Source: Thermobacillus sp. ZCTH02-B1
GTDB taxonomy: Bacteria > Bacillota > Bacilli > Paenibacillales > Paenibacillaceae
Assembly: GCF_002159085.1 (NCBI RefSeq)
Contig: NZ_LZRU01000003.1
Coordinates: forward strand, 1 to 34,463
DNA: 34,463 nucleotides
Reading direction: 5' to 3'
Positions 23,233-31,803 of the stretch are shown one piece after another (positions within the stretch are counted from its first letter, which is position 1; each line of letters opens with the position of its first letter). Position numbers and translations under genes: made by a program. The notes under the pieces are model-generated. The model was given only the letters and a program-made list of their open reading frames with translations, had not been told where the DNA came from and did not search any database.

Positions 23233-24338
23233 ATGAAGAATTTTGGAAAGCAGACCATCACCGTAGGACAGCTCGCGATCCTGTACATCAGTTATATGGT
23301 CGGATCGTCGATGATCAATGTGCCGAACCCGACGATCCGGTTCGCCGGCAACATGGCCTGGCTCTCCCTCGCGCTGTCCGCCCTGGCGGGCATGCTGCTC
23401 CTCATCCCCGCGCTGTATCTGTTCCGCTGCCATCCCGACGATGTGTACACGGTCTTTTTGAGCCGTGTCTTCGGAAAATGGATCGCCGGTGCGTACACCG
23501 TGCCGTTTCTGCTCATCCTGCTGCTCATGTTCGCCTACATCGTGCTCGACATCGGGAAGTTCTTCACCAACACGATGATGGTGGATACGCCGCTGTATGT
23601 GTTCAACGGGCTGACGATCGTGACCGCCGCGTATGCCGTCAGGGCCGGCATCGAGGTGATGGCGCGGATGTTTTTCCCCTGATGGGGTCCATGTTGCTGG
23701 CTGTCGCGGTGATCTTCATTCTGGCGATCCCGCTCGCAAGGCCCGAGACGCTGCTGCCTCTGTTCCCCGAGGGGATCATGCCCATCCTGCACGGATTTTA
23801 CTTCTCGTTCGGCTTCCCCTTCGGAGAGCTCGTCCTGTTCGCGGTCATCCTGCCGTTCGTACGGAAGGAGAGCCGGCGGCATGCGGGAAAATGGCTGTTC
23901 GCGATGACCGCGCTGAGCGGATTCCTGCTGCTGGCCGTCATCCTCATCACGGAAATGACGCTCGGGCCGCTGGCAGGCGACCGCCGGTTTTCGCTGTACG
24001 CCGTCGGTCGGCTGATCAAGATCGGCGATTTCATGATCGGACTCGAGGCGATCGTCGGCATCGCCCTGATCGCGGGTTGCTTCATGAAAGCCGCGGTCGT
24101 CCTGTACATCCTCAATTACACCGCGTCCCGCTTCTTCGGCCTGGACGACGACAAGCCGCTTCTGCCGGCCATCGCGTTCATCTCCTTCCTGTTGTCGGTG
24201 ACGATGTTCCAGTCGGAGGCCGAGTTCGACGAAGCCGTCACCGTCTTCTGGCCGTTCATCGTCATCACCGTCGTCGTCTTCCCGATGTTGCTGGCCGCCT
24301 TGGTCACGCTCGCGAAGCGGAGCCTGGGGAAGGGGTGA
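23233..24338 (+). pseudogene. Spore germination permease-like protein, GerB/GerKB family (B subunit), frameshifted
   Basis: B subunit of the germinant receptor, an amino-acid-permease-like protein with about ten helices. The first 148 codons are normal (ITVGQLAILYISYMVGSSMI, then FTNTMMVDTPLYVFNGLTI) up to VMARMFFP, where TGA follows a T5C4 run (23671-23679). One more C would restore MFFPLMGSMLLAVAVIFILA. The rest (FYFSFGFPFGELVLFAVILP to LAALVTLAKRSLGKG) is intact in the shifted frame. The total, about 368 codons, equals the family length, so a single missing base is the only defect. Real mutation and base-calling error are both possible. Confidence 0.9.
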
Positions 24339-24454
24339 GGCGAAGGGATTGCCATGAGAGCCGGGCGCGGAACGAGAGCGGAGCCGATCGTGGAGATATG
24401 GGAGTAAGGAGCGGCCGGGTGGGTCCGATCCGATCGGGCATGCCCGGCCGAATG

Positions 24455-24590
24455 GAACGGTACGTGGTACCGCCAACGGGCCCGAAGCCGGCGGTCGGGG
24501 GCGGATTAGCGGTACGTGGTACCCGCTAACGGGGGAATCGGGCGGATCGGGGTGCGACGAACCCGCCGCTAACGGTACGTGGTACCGCTA
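24455..24590. repeat. Three copies of a palindromic CGGTACGTGGTACCG repeat
   Basis: Copies at 24458-24472, 24510-24525 (with an extra C in the right arm) and 24573-24587, spaced 52 and 63 bases apart. Each is an inverted repeat CGGTAC-GTG-GTACCG; the second extends to TTAGCGG...CCGCTAA. Parts of the spacers also repeat (CGGGCCC, AAGCCGGCGGTCGGGG after copies one and three). A half-site, GGTACCG, occurs near 24629. This fills the 24339-24648 gap between convergent genes and contains no open frame. Unequal spacing and related spacers argue against CRISPR. Confidence 0.75.
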
Positions 24591-24648
24591 TCGGGCCCAA
24601 AGCCGGCGGTCGGGGCGGATGAACGCGAGGTACCGTGAAAACAGACAG

Positions 24649-24675
24649 GGCGGACCCGGTCGAACCGGGTCCGCC
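24649..24675 (-). terminator. Terminator of the Bce-type operon
   Basis: 12-bp perfect stem GGCGGACCCGGT/ACCGGGTCCGCC with a three-base loop, just after the permease stop. On the minus strand it is followed by CTGTCTGTTTTC, a loose T-rich tail. Confidence 0.75.
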
Positions 24676-24693
24676 GCCATGCCGGCCGCGCGC

Positions 24694-26694
24694 CTACCGA
24701 ACGATCCGGTAATACGTCCGCGCCGTCAGCGCGTAGATCATCGCGTAGCAGACCGCGAACACGAGGATCGTCAGCGCGGTGCAGGCCGCGTACAGCCAGG
24801 TGTCCGTCATGCCGAAGAGTCCGCCGATCAGCTTCCGGATGACCGGGAACGCCGCCGCGATGTGGCAGACGGCCACCACAAGCGGCAGGTAGAACACGGA
24901 CAGCACCTGGAAGCGGATCGTCCGCCTGATCTCGTCGCGGCTCAGGCCGACCTTCGTCATGATCGCGAACCGCTCCCTGTCGTCGTACCCTTCGGTAATC
25001 TGCTTGTAGTAGATGATGAGCACCGTGCCCAGGATGAACAGCGCACCCAGGAACATGCCGAGGAAGAACAGCACGCCGTACATGGACAGGAAGTCGTCCC
25101 TCATCTTCTCCCGGGCGCTCGCTTCAGCCGGCAAGCCCAGTTCACCGAACCGGGAGTTGAGCGCGGACACCAGCTCGAACTGCGCTTCCCGCTCCGCCTT
25201 CGTATCGAAATAATAGCTGAATTCAAAGCCCGGCTGCGGCTCCCTGTCCGGATTCAGGGCCCGGCGGATCTTGAGCAATTCCTGCTCATTCGCCATGATG
25301 ATGACGTATCCCCGCCCCGGAAGGTTCGCCTGCTGGCCCTCGAATCCATCCATCATGTTGGGCAGGTCCACCCGGCCGCGGATGTTCAGGGAGTAACCGC
25401 CGAAATCCAGCATATCGCCGGGAATGTTGCCCTTGATGACATGGACGAGCGCTTCGCCCGCGGAAAGATCGGCGTCAACGCCTTCATGCCGCCGATATTC
25501 GTCCGTCGTTACCAACAACAACAGGGCGATGTCATCGGCCTGGCCCAGGGTCATGCCACGGAGCCGGGTGAACGCGTTCCCGTCCTGAAGGGTGATCTCC
25601 GTGACCGAACGGAGGCTGTACGGATTGTGAACGGTGATTCCCGCCTGCTCCACCGTGTCGGCCACCGCCTGCTCCATCCGTTCCATGATTTCCGCCGGGA
25701 CGGTGCCGACCGAATTCACCTGAATCTCCCGGATGTACCGGTTCCGGAGGGAATTCTCCAATCCGGCGTACAGCGACACGGTCGATGACACCATGACGAT
25801 GACCATCGTGGACAGAATGCAGATGCTCGCGAGCCCCGCGGCGTTCTGCTTCATCCGGTAGATCATGCCCGACACGGCGATGAACGGGCCCGTGCGGTAG
25901 TAGAACCGCCTGTTCCGGCGGAGGAGCTTCAGGATCGCGATGCTGCCCGCCGTGAACAGGTTGTATGTGCCGGCGATTACGAGCAGGACCGCGATGAAGA
26001 ACAGATAGAGGGCCGCGATGGGCGATTCCACCGTCAGCGAGATGTAGTATCCGCCGCCGAGCGCCGCCGCGCCCGTCAGCGCCATCAGCCATTTGGTCGG
26101 CGGCTCCTTCTCCCCGACCTGGCTTCCCTTCAGCAGTTCGATCGGCCGGGACAGATGAACCTGGAAGACGTTGTAGATCAGATTGATCAGGAAAATCGCA
26201 CCGAACACGGCAACCGTCAAGGCGACGGCGCGAAGCGGAATTTCAAAGCCGAAGACGGCATCCATGTGAAGAAGCCTGAGCAGCAGCAACAGGCCGAGCT
26301 TGCCGAACAGGATGCCGGCGATCAGGCCGATGCCGATGCAGACAAACCCCGTGACGGCCGTCTCGATCAGCATGATGCGGGCGATGTGCTTTTTCTCCAT
26401 GCCCAGGATGTTGAACAGCCCGAACTCCTTCTTGCGCCGCTTGATCAGGAAACTGTTGATATAGAGCAGCAGGATCACCGAGAAAATGCCGATGACCCAG
26501 ACGCCGAGCCCGAGCACCGTCCGGACCGCGTGGCTGTCGCTCATGGCGCGGACTTCCCGGGAAAGGGACAGGTACAGCATGTTGTAGAACATCATGACGG
26601 CCGCGGAGCTGGCGAAGATGTACGGAAAATAGGTCTGCGCGTTCTTGCGGATGTTGGTCAGGGCCAGCTTCGTGAAAAAGCCTTTACGACGCAT
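24694..26694 (-). CDS. Bce-type ABC transporter permease (BceB/VraG family)
   Basis: Membrane subunit of a peptide-antibiotic detoxification and sensing transporter (bacitracin, lantibiotics or defensins in relatives). About 666 residues with ten helices in FtsX-like arrangement. An early pair of helices precedes the conserved cytoplasmic block LIKRRKKEFGLFNILGMEKK. A large extracellular domain of about 200 residues follows SLYAGLENSLRNRYIREI and ends before MYGVLFFLGMFLGALFIL. RERFAIMTKVGLSRDEIRRT is also typical. ATG 26694 (MRRKGFFTKLALTNIRKN) is preferred over GTG 26703. It overlaps the ATPase gene, so translation is coupled. Confidence 0.92.
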   Translation of the reverse strand: MRRKGFFTKLALTNIRKNAQTYFPYIFASSAAVMMFYNMLYLSLSREVRAMSDSHAVRTVLGLGVWVIGIFSVILLLYINSFLIKRRKKEFGLFNILGMEKKHIARIMLIETAVTGFVCIGIGLIAGILFGKLGLLLLLRLLHMDAVFGFEIPLRAVALTVAVFGAIFLINLIYNVFQVHLSRPIELLKGSQVGEKEPPTKWLMALTGAAALGGGYYISLTVESPIAALYLFFIAVLLVIAGTYNLFTAGSIAILKLLRRNRRFYYRTGPFIAVSGMIYRMKQNAAGLASICILSTMVIVMVSSTVSLYAGLENSLRNRYIREIQVNSVGTVPAEIMERMEQAVADTVEQAGITVHNPYSLRSVTEITLQDGNAFTRLRGMTLGQADDIALLLLVTTDEYRRHEGVDADLSAGEALVHVIKGNIPGDMLDFGGYSLNIRGRVDLPNMMDGFEGQQANLPGRGYVIIMANEQELLKIRRALNPDREPQPGFEFSYYFDTKAEREAQFELVSALNSRFGELGLPAEASAREKMRDDFLSMYGVLFFLGMFLGALFILGTVLIIYYKQITEGYDDRERFAIMTKVGLSRDEIRRTIRFQVLSVFYLPLVVAVCHIAAAFPVIRKLIGGLFGMTDTWLYAACTALTILVFAVCYAMIYALTARTYYRIVR

Positions 26695-27454
26695 CGCGGC
26701 CACCGCCCGTCGCCATCACGGTCAGCGTGTCCGAGATCTGCTGGTAAAATTCGTTCCGCGACCGCGAAGCCCTGTAGATCTGATGGAACACCTCGCCGTC
26801 CTTGATGAACATGACCCGGTTCGCGTGGCTCGCCGCCTTCACGCTGTGCGTGACCATCAGGATCGTCTGGCCCTGGCGGTTGATCTCGCCGAACAGGTTC
26901 AGCAGCTCGTCGCTCGACCGCGAATCGAGGGCGCCGGTCGGTTCGTCGGCCAGCACGATGCGCGGATGGGTGATCAGCGCCCGGGCGACGGCGGCCCGCT
27001 GCTTCTGACCGCCGGACACCTCGTACGGGAACTTGTCCAGAATGTCCGATATGCCGAGCGTCCGCGCAATCGGTGCGAGCCGGGCGCTCATTTCCTTGTA
27101 GGATTTGCCCGCGAGCACAAGCGGCAGAAAAATGTTGTCCCTGAGGTTGAACGTATCGAGCAGGTTGAAATCCTGGAACACGAATCCGAGCTGGTCCCGG
27201 CGGAAGGCGGAGATCTCCTTTTCCGGGATGGACGTGAGGCTCCGGCCGGCGAGCAGCACCTCGCCGCTGGTCGGCGCGTCAAGCGCCGCGAGGATATTGA
27301 GCAGGGTCGTCTTGCCCGAGCCGGATTCACCCATGATCGCGACGAACTCGCCCTCCTCGACCGTGAAGGACACGTTCGACAGCGCCTGCACCTGATGCCT
27401 GCCGAAGCGGGTCGTGTATATCTTCTTCAGATTGCGAACCTCGAGCAATGCCAT
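26684..27454 (-). CDS. Bce-type ABC transporter ATP-binding protein (BceA family)
   Basis: ATPase partner of the BceB-like permease. 256 residues with Walker A GESGSGKTT (42-50), Q-loop VFQDFNLLDTFNLRDNI, signature VSGGQKQRAAVARAL, Walker B IVLADEPTGALD and switch His MVTHSVKAASHA. The sequence LADEPTGALDSRSS is typical of the LolD/MacB-like group to which BceA belongs. Start ATG 27454 has GAGGAGG about nine bases upstream. It has its own promoter region (27516-27552) apart from the regulator genes. Confidence 0.94.
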   Translation of the reverse strand: MALLEVRNLKKIYTTRFGRHQVQALSNVSFTVEEGEFVAIMGESGSGKTTLLNILAALDAPTSGEVLLAGRSLTSIPEKEISAFRRDQLGFVFQDFNLLDTFNLRDNIFLPLVLAGKSYKEMSARLAPIARTLGISDILDKFPYEVSGGQKQRAAVARALITHPRIVLADEPTGALDSRSSDELLNLFGEINRQGQTILMVTHSVKAASHANRVMFIKDGEVFHQIYRASRSRNEFYQQISDTLTVMATGGGRDAS

Positions 27455-27515
27455 GACGATTTTCCTCCTCTCCGAATGCCACACCTCCATCGTACAAGAA
27501 AGACAAGAACCCCGC

Positions 27516-27552
27516 CTTAAGATCGGCTTACATTTCGCCGGTCAAGCTTACA
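27516..27552 (-). promoter_or_regulatory. Promoter region of bceAB-like genes with paired direct repeats
   Basis: Minus strand: two copies of ATGTAAGC (27545-27552 and 27525-27532) exactly 20 bases apart, two helical turns, as for OmpR-family regulator sites. TTGACC (27539-27544) lies between them as a -35 box, with TCTTAA 17 bases on (27516-27521) as a poor -10. Likely the binding site of the adjacent BceR-type regulator. Confidence 0.55.
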
Positions 27553-27589
27553 TGTTTGCAAGGTTGCGTCGGAACCCCCCGTTCCGGCG

Positions 27590-28600
27590 CTATTCCACCA
27601 TCAGCGGCTCGGATTTGAGGCCGAGGATCACCCTCGTGCCCCGGCCGGGCTCGGATTCGATCTCGATCGTGTGCGACAGCTTGTTCATGATCCGCTTGCA
27701 CAGCCAGAGGCCGATGCCGGTCGACCGCTTGTCCGCCCGGCCGGTGAACCCGGTGTACCCGCGCTCGAACACGCGCGGCAGATCGGCCGGATCGATGCCG
27801 ATGCCGGTGTCCTCGATGACGAGCGAGAGCGGCCGGTCCGGGTGCAGATAAATCGAAATTTCGCCCCGGGGGGTGTATTTCAGCGCGTTCGAGAGCACCT
27901 GCTCGATGACGAAGACGAGCCATTTCTCGTCCGTGAGGACCCGCGCGTCGACCGGCTCGTAGTTGAGCCGGATCCGCTTGCGGATGAACGATTGCGCGTA
28001 CTTGCGCACGGCCTGCCGGATGCAGTCGTCGAGCGATACCGTACGGAACACGAAGTCCGATCCTTTGCCGTCCAGCCGGATGTACTGCAGCACCATCTCC
28101 GTGTACTGCTCGATGCGGAACAGCTGCTCGTGCAGCTCGTCCTTGTCGGGCGCGCCGTCGGTTTGGAGCAGGAGCCGCATCGCGGCGATCGGGGTTTTGA
28201 TCTGGTGCGCCCAGATCGTATAGTACTCCGTCATCTCCTCGTAAGCCCGGTCCTTCTCGTAGATGATCGCGCTTCGCTCCCGGTCGAGCAGGCGAAGCAG
28301 CTCCTGGTAGTCCCGCTCGATCAGGTCGGCGGTTTCGGGCAGGGGGATGGCGGGGATGGTGATCCGGCTGCGCAGCGCCTCGAGTTCGCGGTGCTTTTTC
28401 ACATAAGACCGGAAGCGGAGGAGCCCTGAAGCGAGCAGGAAGAGGGCGGCAAGCAGCGAGGCGTAGCCGACCGGTTCCGCGGGCAGTTGATACAGGATGA
28501 TGACGGCGAGGAAGATCGCCGCCGCTCCCGCGGCCGTCAGGATCGCGGGGATTTGCCGGCGGATCCAGGCGGCGAACAGTCCGGTCCGGCTCATGCTCAT
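27590..28600 (-). CDS. Intramembrane-sensing histidine kinase (BceS family)
   Basis: Kinase of the peptide-antibiotic module. 336 residues with two close helices (IPAILTAAGAAAIFLAVIIL and YASLLAALFLLASGLL) and almost no external loop, the hallmark of BceS-like kinases that sense through the ABC transporter. Phospho-acceptor His in TIWAHQIKTPIAAMRLL; ATPase motifs VIEQVLSNALKYTPRG, DTGIGI and STGIGLWLCKRIM. Starts at ATG 28600 with an ATGA overlap to the regulator gene. Confidence 0.92.
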   Translation of the reverse strand: MSMSRTGLFAAWIRRQIPAILTAAGAAAIFLAVIILYQLPAEPVGYASLLAALFLLASGLLRFRSYVKKHRELEALRSRITIPAIPLPETADLIERDYQELLRLLDRERSAIIYEKDRAYEEMTEYYTIWAHQIKTPIAAMRLLLQTDGAPDKDELHEQLFRIEQYTEMVLQYIRLDGKGSDFVFRTVSLDDCIRQAVRKYAQSFIRKRIRLNYEPVDARVLTDEKWLVFVIEQVLSNALKYTPRGEISIYLHPDRPLSLVIEDTGIGIDPADLPRVFERGYTGFTGRADKRSTGIGLWLCKRIMNKLSHTIEIESEPGRGTRVILGLKSEPLMVE

Positions 28601-29268
28601 TCCACCATGTAGCCCAGGCCTTTCTTCGTGACGATCCATTGTTCCAGCCCCAGTTCGGCGAGTTTCTTGCGCAGGCGCGCGATGTTGACGGTCAGCGTGT
28701 TGTCGTCGATGAACTGGTCGCTCTCCCACAGCCGCTGCATGATCCGGTCGCGCGAGACGATCCGGCCGGCGTTCTCCATGAGGATCTGCACGATCCGGAA
28801 GTCGTTCTTCGTCAGCTCGATCCTGCGATCCCGGTACGTGAGCGTCGCGTCGCTCAGGTTCAGCACGACGCCCCGGTGCTCCAGGATGTTGACCTGTCCC
28901 TGGAAGGAATAGGTGCGGCGGAGCAGCGCGCCGACCTTCGCCGTCAGCACGTGGAGATCGAACGGCTTCGCGATGAAGTCGTCGCCGCCCATGTTCATCG
29001 CCAACACGATGTTCATGTTGTCGGAGGCCGAGGAGATGAAGATGATCGGCACCTTCGAGAATTTCCGGATTTCGCCGCACCAGTGGAAGCCGTTGTGGAA
29101 GGGGAGCGCGATGTCGAGCAGCACGAGATGCGGCTCCGCGCGCCGCACCTGGTCCGCCACGTCCTGGAACCCGGTGACGTACGCGGTGTCGTAGCCCCAC
29201 TGGCCGAGGTGCTCGCTGATCGTCCGGGCGATGGTCAGGTCGTCTTCGACGACCAGGATTTTGTGCAT
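28597..29268 (-). CDS. OmpR-family response regulator (BceR type)
   Basis: Activates the BceAB-type transporter genes. 223 residues: receiver with acidic D9/D10, phospho-acceptor Asp52 (LVLLDIALPFHNG), Ser80 and Lys101 (FIAKPFDLHVL), followed by a winged-helix domain ending TLTVNIARLRKKLAELGLEQ and TKKGLGYMVE. BceR-like features are the HNGFHWC stretch and SSASDNMNIVLAMNMGGDDF. GGTGGGAAA lies before ATG 29268. First gene of the module, with a TATAAT just upstream. Confidence 0.94.
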   Translation of the reverse strand: MHKILVVEDDLTIARTISEHLGQWGYDTAYVTGFQDVADQVRRAEPHLVLLDIALPFHNGFHWCGEIRKFSKVPIIFISSASDNMNIVLAMNMGGDDFIAKPFDLHVLTAKVGALLRRTYSFQGQVNILEHRGVVLNLSDATLTYRDRRIELTKNDFRIVQILMENAGRIVSRDRIMQRLWESDQFIDDNTLTVNIARLRKKLAELGLEQWIVTKKGLGYMVE

Positions 29269-29289
29269 GCTTTCCCACCCCATGGGTTT

Positions 29290-29318
29290 ATTATAGTGGG
29301 TTGGGGGCAGGGGAGGAA
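29290..29318 (-). promoter_or_regulatory. Promoter of the bceRS-like genes
   Basis: Minus strand: perfect TATAAT (29290-29295), a 17-base spacer and a weak TTCCTC (29313-29318). The -10 is only about 20 bases before the start codon, so the leader is very short. Confidence 0.55.
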
Positions 29319-29371
29319 GGAGGGGGAGAGGACCCGCCCGATGCACCGAATTTTACACTTTTTTTAGAATC

Positions 29372-29427
29372 CCGTTACCCCTTCTTTCGATTTCCGTTAC
29401 GGGGAAATTCGATTCGTGCCCTACAAT
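29372..29427 (+). promoter_or_regulatory. Upstream region of the MMPL operon with direct repeats and -10 box
   Basis: CCGTTAC occurs at 29372-29378 and 29394-29400, 22 bases apart, followed by TACAAT (29422-29427) with no good -35 box. Paired direct repeats two turns apart upstream of a weak promoter suit activation by an OmpR-type regulator, such as the one at 33308-33997. Confidence 0.45.
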
Positions 29428-29483
29428 GGTCGCCGGAAATCGAACACCCGATGCAACCCGTAGGGAAGGAGATGGAAGGCGAC

Positions 29484-31781
29484 ATGATCAGCCGCATATT
29501 GGAACGTTGGGGGCGATTCGTCCACCGAACCCGCTGGATCGTGCTGGCCGCGTGGGTGGTGCTGGCCGCGGTGTTCGGCGGGCTGTACGCGGGCAAGCTC
29601 GGGCCGCTCCTCACCGGGGGCGGTTGGAGCGTGCCGGATTCGGGCTCCTACATGGCCTACCGGACGATCGCGGAGAAATTCGAGTCGCGCAGCGACACCT
29701 CTCTTACGCTGGTGGTGAAGGACCCGCGGCATGAAGCCGGATCGGAAGGGTTCACCCGCAACCTGCAAGCCATCCGGGACGCGCTGCTCGGGGAAGAAGC
29801 CGTTGCGAGCGTCTACTCCCGGCTGGACGCGCCCGAGCCGCTGAAGGCGCAGTTCACGGGCGGCGCCGGCAACGTCGCGATCGGCTTCGTCGAGCTGAAC
29901 ATCGACGAAGGCTTCGCCCAGAAGGAACTGCCGGGCATCCAGAGCCGGCTCGCGGAGACCGCGGAGGCGCTCGGCGTGGAGGCGGCGATCCTGGGCGCGC
30001 CGGCCATGTGGGGCGAGGTGAGCAAGGTCAGCCAGGAGGGGCTGAGCCGTGCGCATCTGTACGCGATCCCCGTCATCCTGATTGTGCTGTTCCTCGTGTT
30101 CCGGTCGGTCGTGTCATCGTTCATGCCGCTCGCGCTGGCCGGGTCGTCGCTCGCGGTGGCGCTCGGCATCCTGTATTTCTTCGCCCGGCAGGCGGAGCAT
30201 TCCGTCTTCATCATGGAGGCCTCGATGATGCTGGGCATCGGGCTCGGCATCGACTTCGCGCTCATCTTCGTGTCCCGGTTCCGCGAGGAACTGGCGCAGG
30301 ATTCGCGGAACATCGCGCGGGCCGTCGGCCGGACGGTCGGGACGGCGGGGCACGCGATCCTGTTCTCGGGCCTGACGATCATGGGAGCGATGTGCGCGCT
30401 GCTCACCGTCGAGATCGCGGCGGTGCGCTCGATGGCGCTCGGCGTCATCGTGACCGTGTTCGTGCTGCTGCTCGCCGGGCTCAGCCTGCTTCCGGCGGCG
30501 GCCGCCATCCTCGGGACCAAAATCAACGCCTGGCGCATCCTGCCGGCGAAGACCGCATCCGGTTCCGGCTCCGGCAGGTGGTACCGGCTGACCCATGCCA
30601 TCATGAGGCGGCCGGTGCCCGGTCTGGCCGGATCGGTGATCGCGCTGGTCCTGTTGGCCTGGCCGGCCCTGGAGCTTCGGACGTCCGCGGCGGACGTGCG
30701 GATGCTGCCGGAAGATTCCCCGGTCCGCCGGGGCGTCGAGACGCTGCAGGAGGCGTTCGGGCTCGGCACGGCGTCTCCGGTGCAGATCGTGCTGGAAGGG
30801 GAGCCCGGCGCGTGGCTTGCGCCCGACGGGCAGGCGCTGCTCGAACGCCTCGCCGGCCGCCTTGAAAGCCTCGACGGGGTGGATGCCGTCACCCACTATC
30901 TGACCCATCTGCAGGGGATGGATGCCGACACCGTCCGGACGCTGCTCACCGATCGGGATCGCCTGGACCCCGCCGTCCTGCGGATGATCCACCGGTACAT
31001 CAGCGCGGACCACGGCACGGTCATCGTCGATGTCGTGTCCCATCGGCATGCGTTCAGCGGGGAGATGCAGGAACTCGTCCTTAAGATCCGGGACGAGGTG
31101 CTCCCCGCCGAAGCGGGACTCGGGGCCTTCAACGTCTACGTGGGCGGGCAGACGGCCGAAGGCATGGATGTGAGCGATTCGCTGCGCCGCAGCCTCGTGC
31201 CGGTCATCCTGTTCACGATGGGACTGACGTTCGCCGTGCTGCTTGCGACCTTCAGAAGCCTGGTGCTGCCGTTCAAGGCGATTCTGCTCAATCTGCTTTC
31301 GCTCGGCGCGACATACGGCGTGCTGGTCGTCACGTTCGAATGGGGGTGGGGCCGGGAGCTGTTCGGCTTCGGGGATTTCGGCCACATCCAGAACTTCGTC
31401 CCGATCCTGCTGCTCGGCCTGCTGTTCAGCCTGAGTACCGACTACGAAGTGTTCCTGCTTACCCGCGTGAAAGAGGAGTACGACGGCGGACGATCGAATG
31501 AAGAGAGCGTGGCGCACGGGCTGGAACGGACGGCGCCCATGATTTCCGGCGCGGCGGCCATCATGGTCGCGGTGTTCATCTCCTTCGCGTTCGCCGGCAT
31601 CCTGCCGATGCAGCAGCTCGGCTTCGGGATGGCCGTCGCGATCGCGCTGGATGCGACCATCGTGCGGCTTGTCCTCGTGCCGTCCGCCATGAAGCTGCTC
31701 GGCGACTGGAATTGGTGGTTCCCCGGGAGCGGCCGGCTGCGCGGGCGGACCGTCCAGCCGGCTGCGGCCCGTGACAACTGA
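29484..31781 (+). CDS. MMPL-family (RND superfamily) transporter
   Basis: Membrane exporter of lipids, peptides or drugs; the substrate is not identifiable. 765 residues in two repeats, each with one helix, a large external domain, then five to six helices. Family blocks are GVEAAILGAPAMWGEVSKVS, MEASMMLGIGLGIDFALIFV with SRFREEL, and in the second half LLGLLFSLSTDYEVFLLTRV with KEEYDGG (the GxxxDY/F charged residues used for proton relay). Start ATG 29484 (MISRILERWGRFVHRT) or ATG 29472; GGAAGG lies four bases before the first. It is followed after 22 bases by a kinase and regulator, so a regulated efflux module is likely. Confidence 0.9.
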   Translation: MISRILERWGRFVHRTRWIVLAAWVVLAAVFGGLYAGKLGPLLTGGGWSVPDSGSYMAYRTIAEKFESRSDTSLTLVVKDPRHEAGSEGFTRNLQAIRDALLGEEAVASVYSRLDAPEPLKAQFTGGAGNVAIGFVELNIDEGFAQKELPGIQSRLAETAEALGVEAAILGAPAMWGEVSKVSQEGLSRAHLYAIPVILIVLFLVFRSVVSSFMPLALAGSSLAVALGILYFFARQAEHSVFIMEASMMLGIGLGIDFALIFVSRFREELAQDSRNIARAVGRTVGTAGHAILFSGLTIMGAMCALLTVEIAAVRSMALGVIVTVFVLLLAGLSLLPAAAAILGTKINAWRILPAKTASGSGSGRWYRLTHAIMRRPVPGLAGSVIALVLLAWPALELRTSAADVRMLPEDSPVRRGVETLQEAFGLGTASPVQIVLEGEPGAWLAPDGQALLERLAGRLESLDGVDAVTHYLTHLQGMDADTVRTLLTDRDRLDPAVLRMIHRYISADHGTVIVDVVSHRHAFSGEMQELVLKIRDEVLPAEAGLGAFNVYVGGQTAEGMDVSDSLRRSLVPVILFTMGLTFAVLLATFRSLVLPFKAILLNLLSLGATYGVLVVTFEWGWGRELFGFGDFGHIQNFVPILLLGLLFSLSTDYEVFLLTRVKEEYDGGRSNEESVAHGLERTAPMISGAAAIMVAVFISFAFAGILPMQQLGFGMAVAIALDATIVRLVLVPSAMKLLGDWNWWFPGSGRLRGRTVQPAAARDN

Positions 31782-31803
31782 CGATCGGAGAGGAGCAACG
31801 CCT

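Noticed and set aside
24455..24640. CRISPR array
   Set aside because: Only three repeats, each fully palindromic, with unequal spacing and related spacers; no cas genes nearby.
27590..29278. Single 562-residue protein covering kinase and regulator regions
   Set aside because: The N-terminal part is an out-of-frame reading of the regulator gene. The kinase starts at ATG 28600 with an ATGA overlap.
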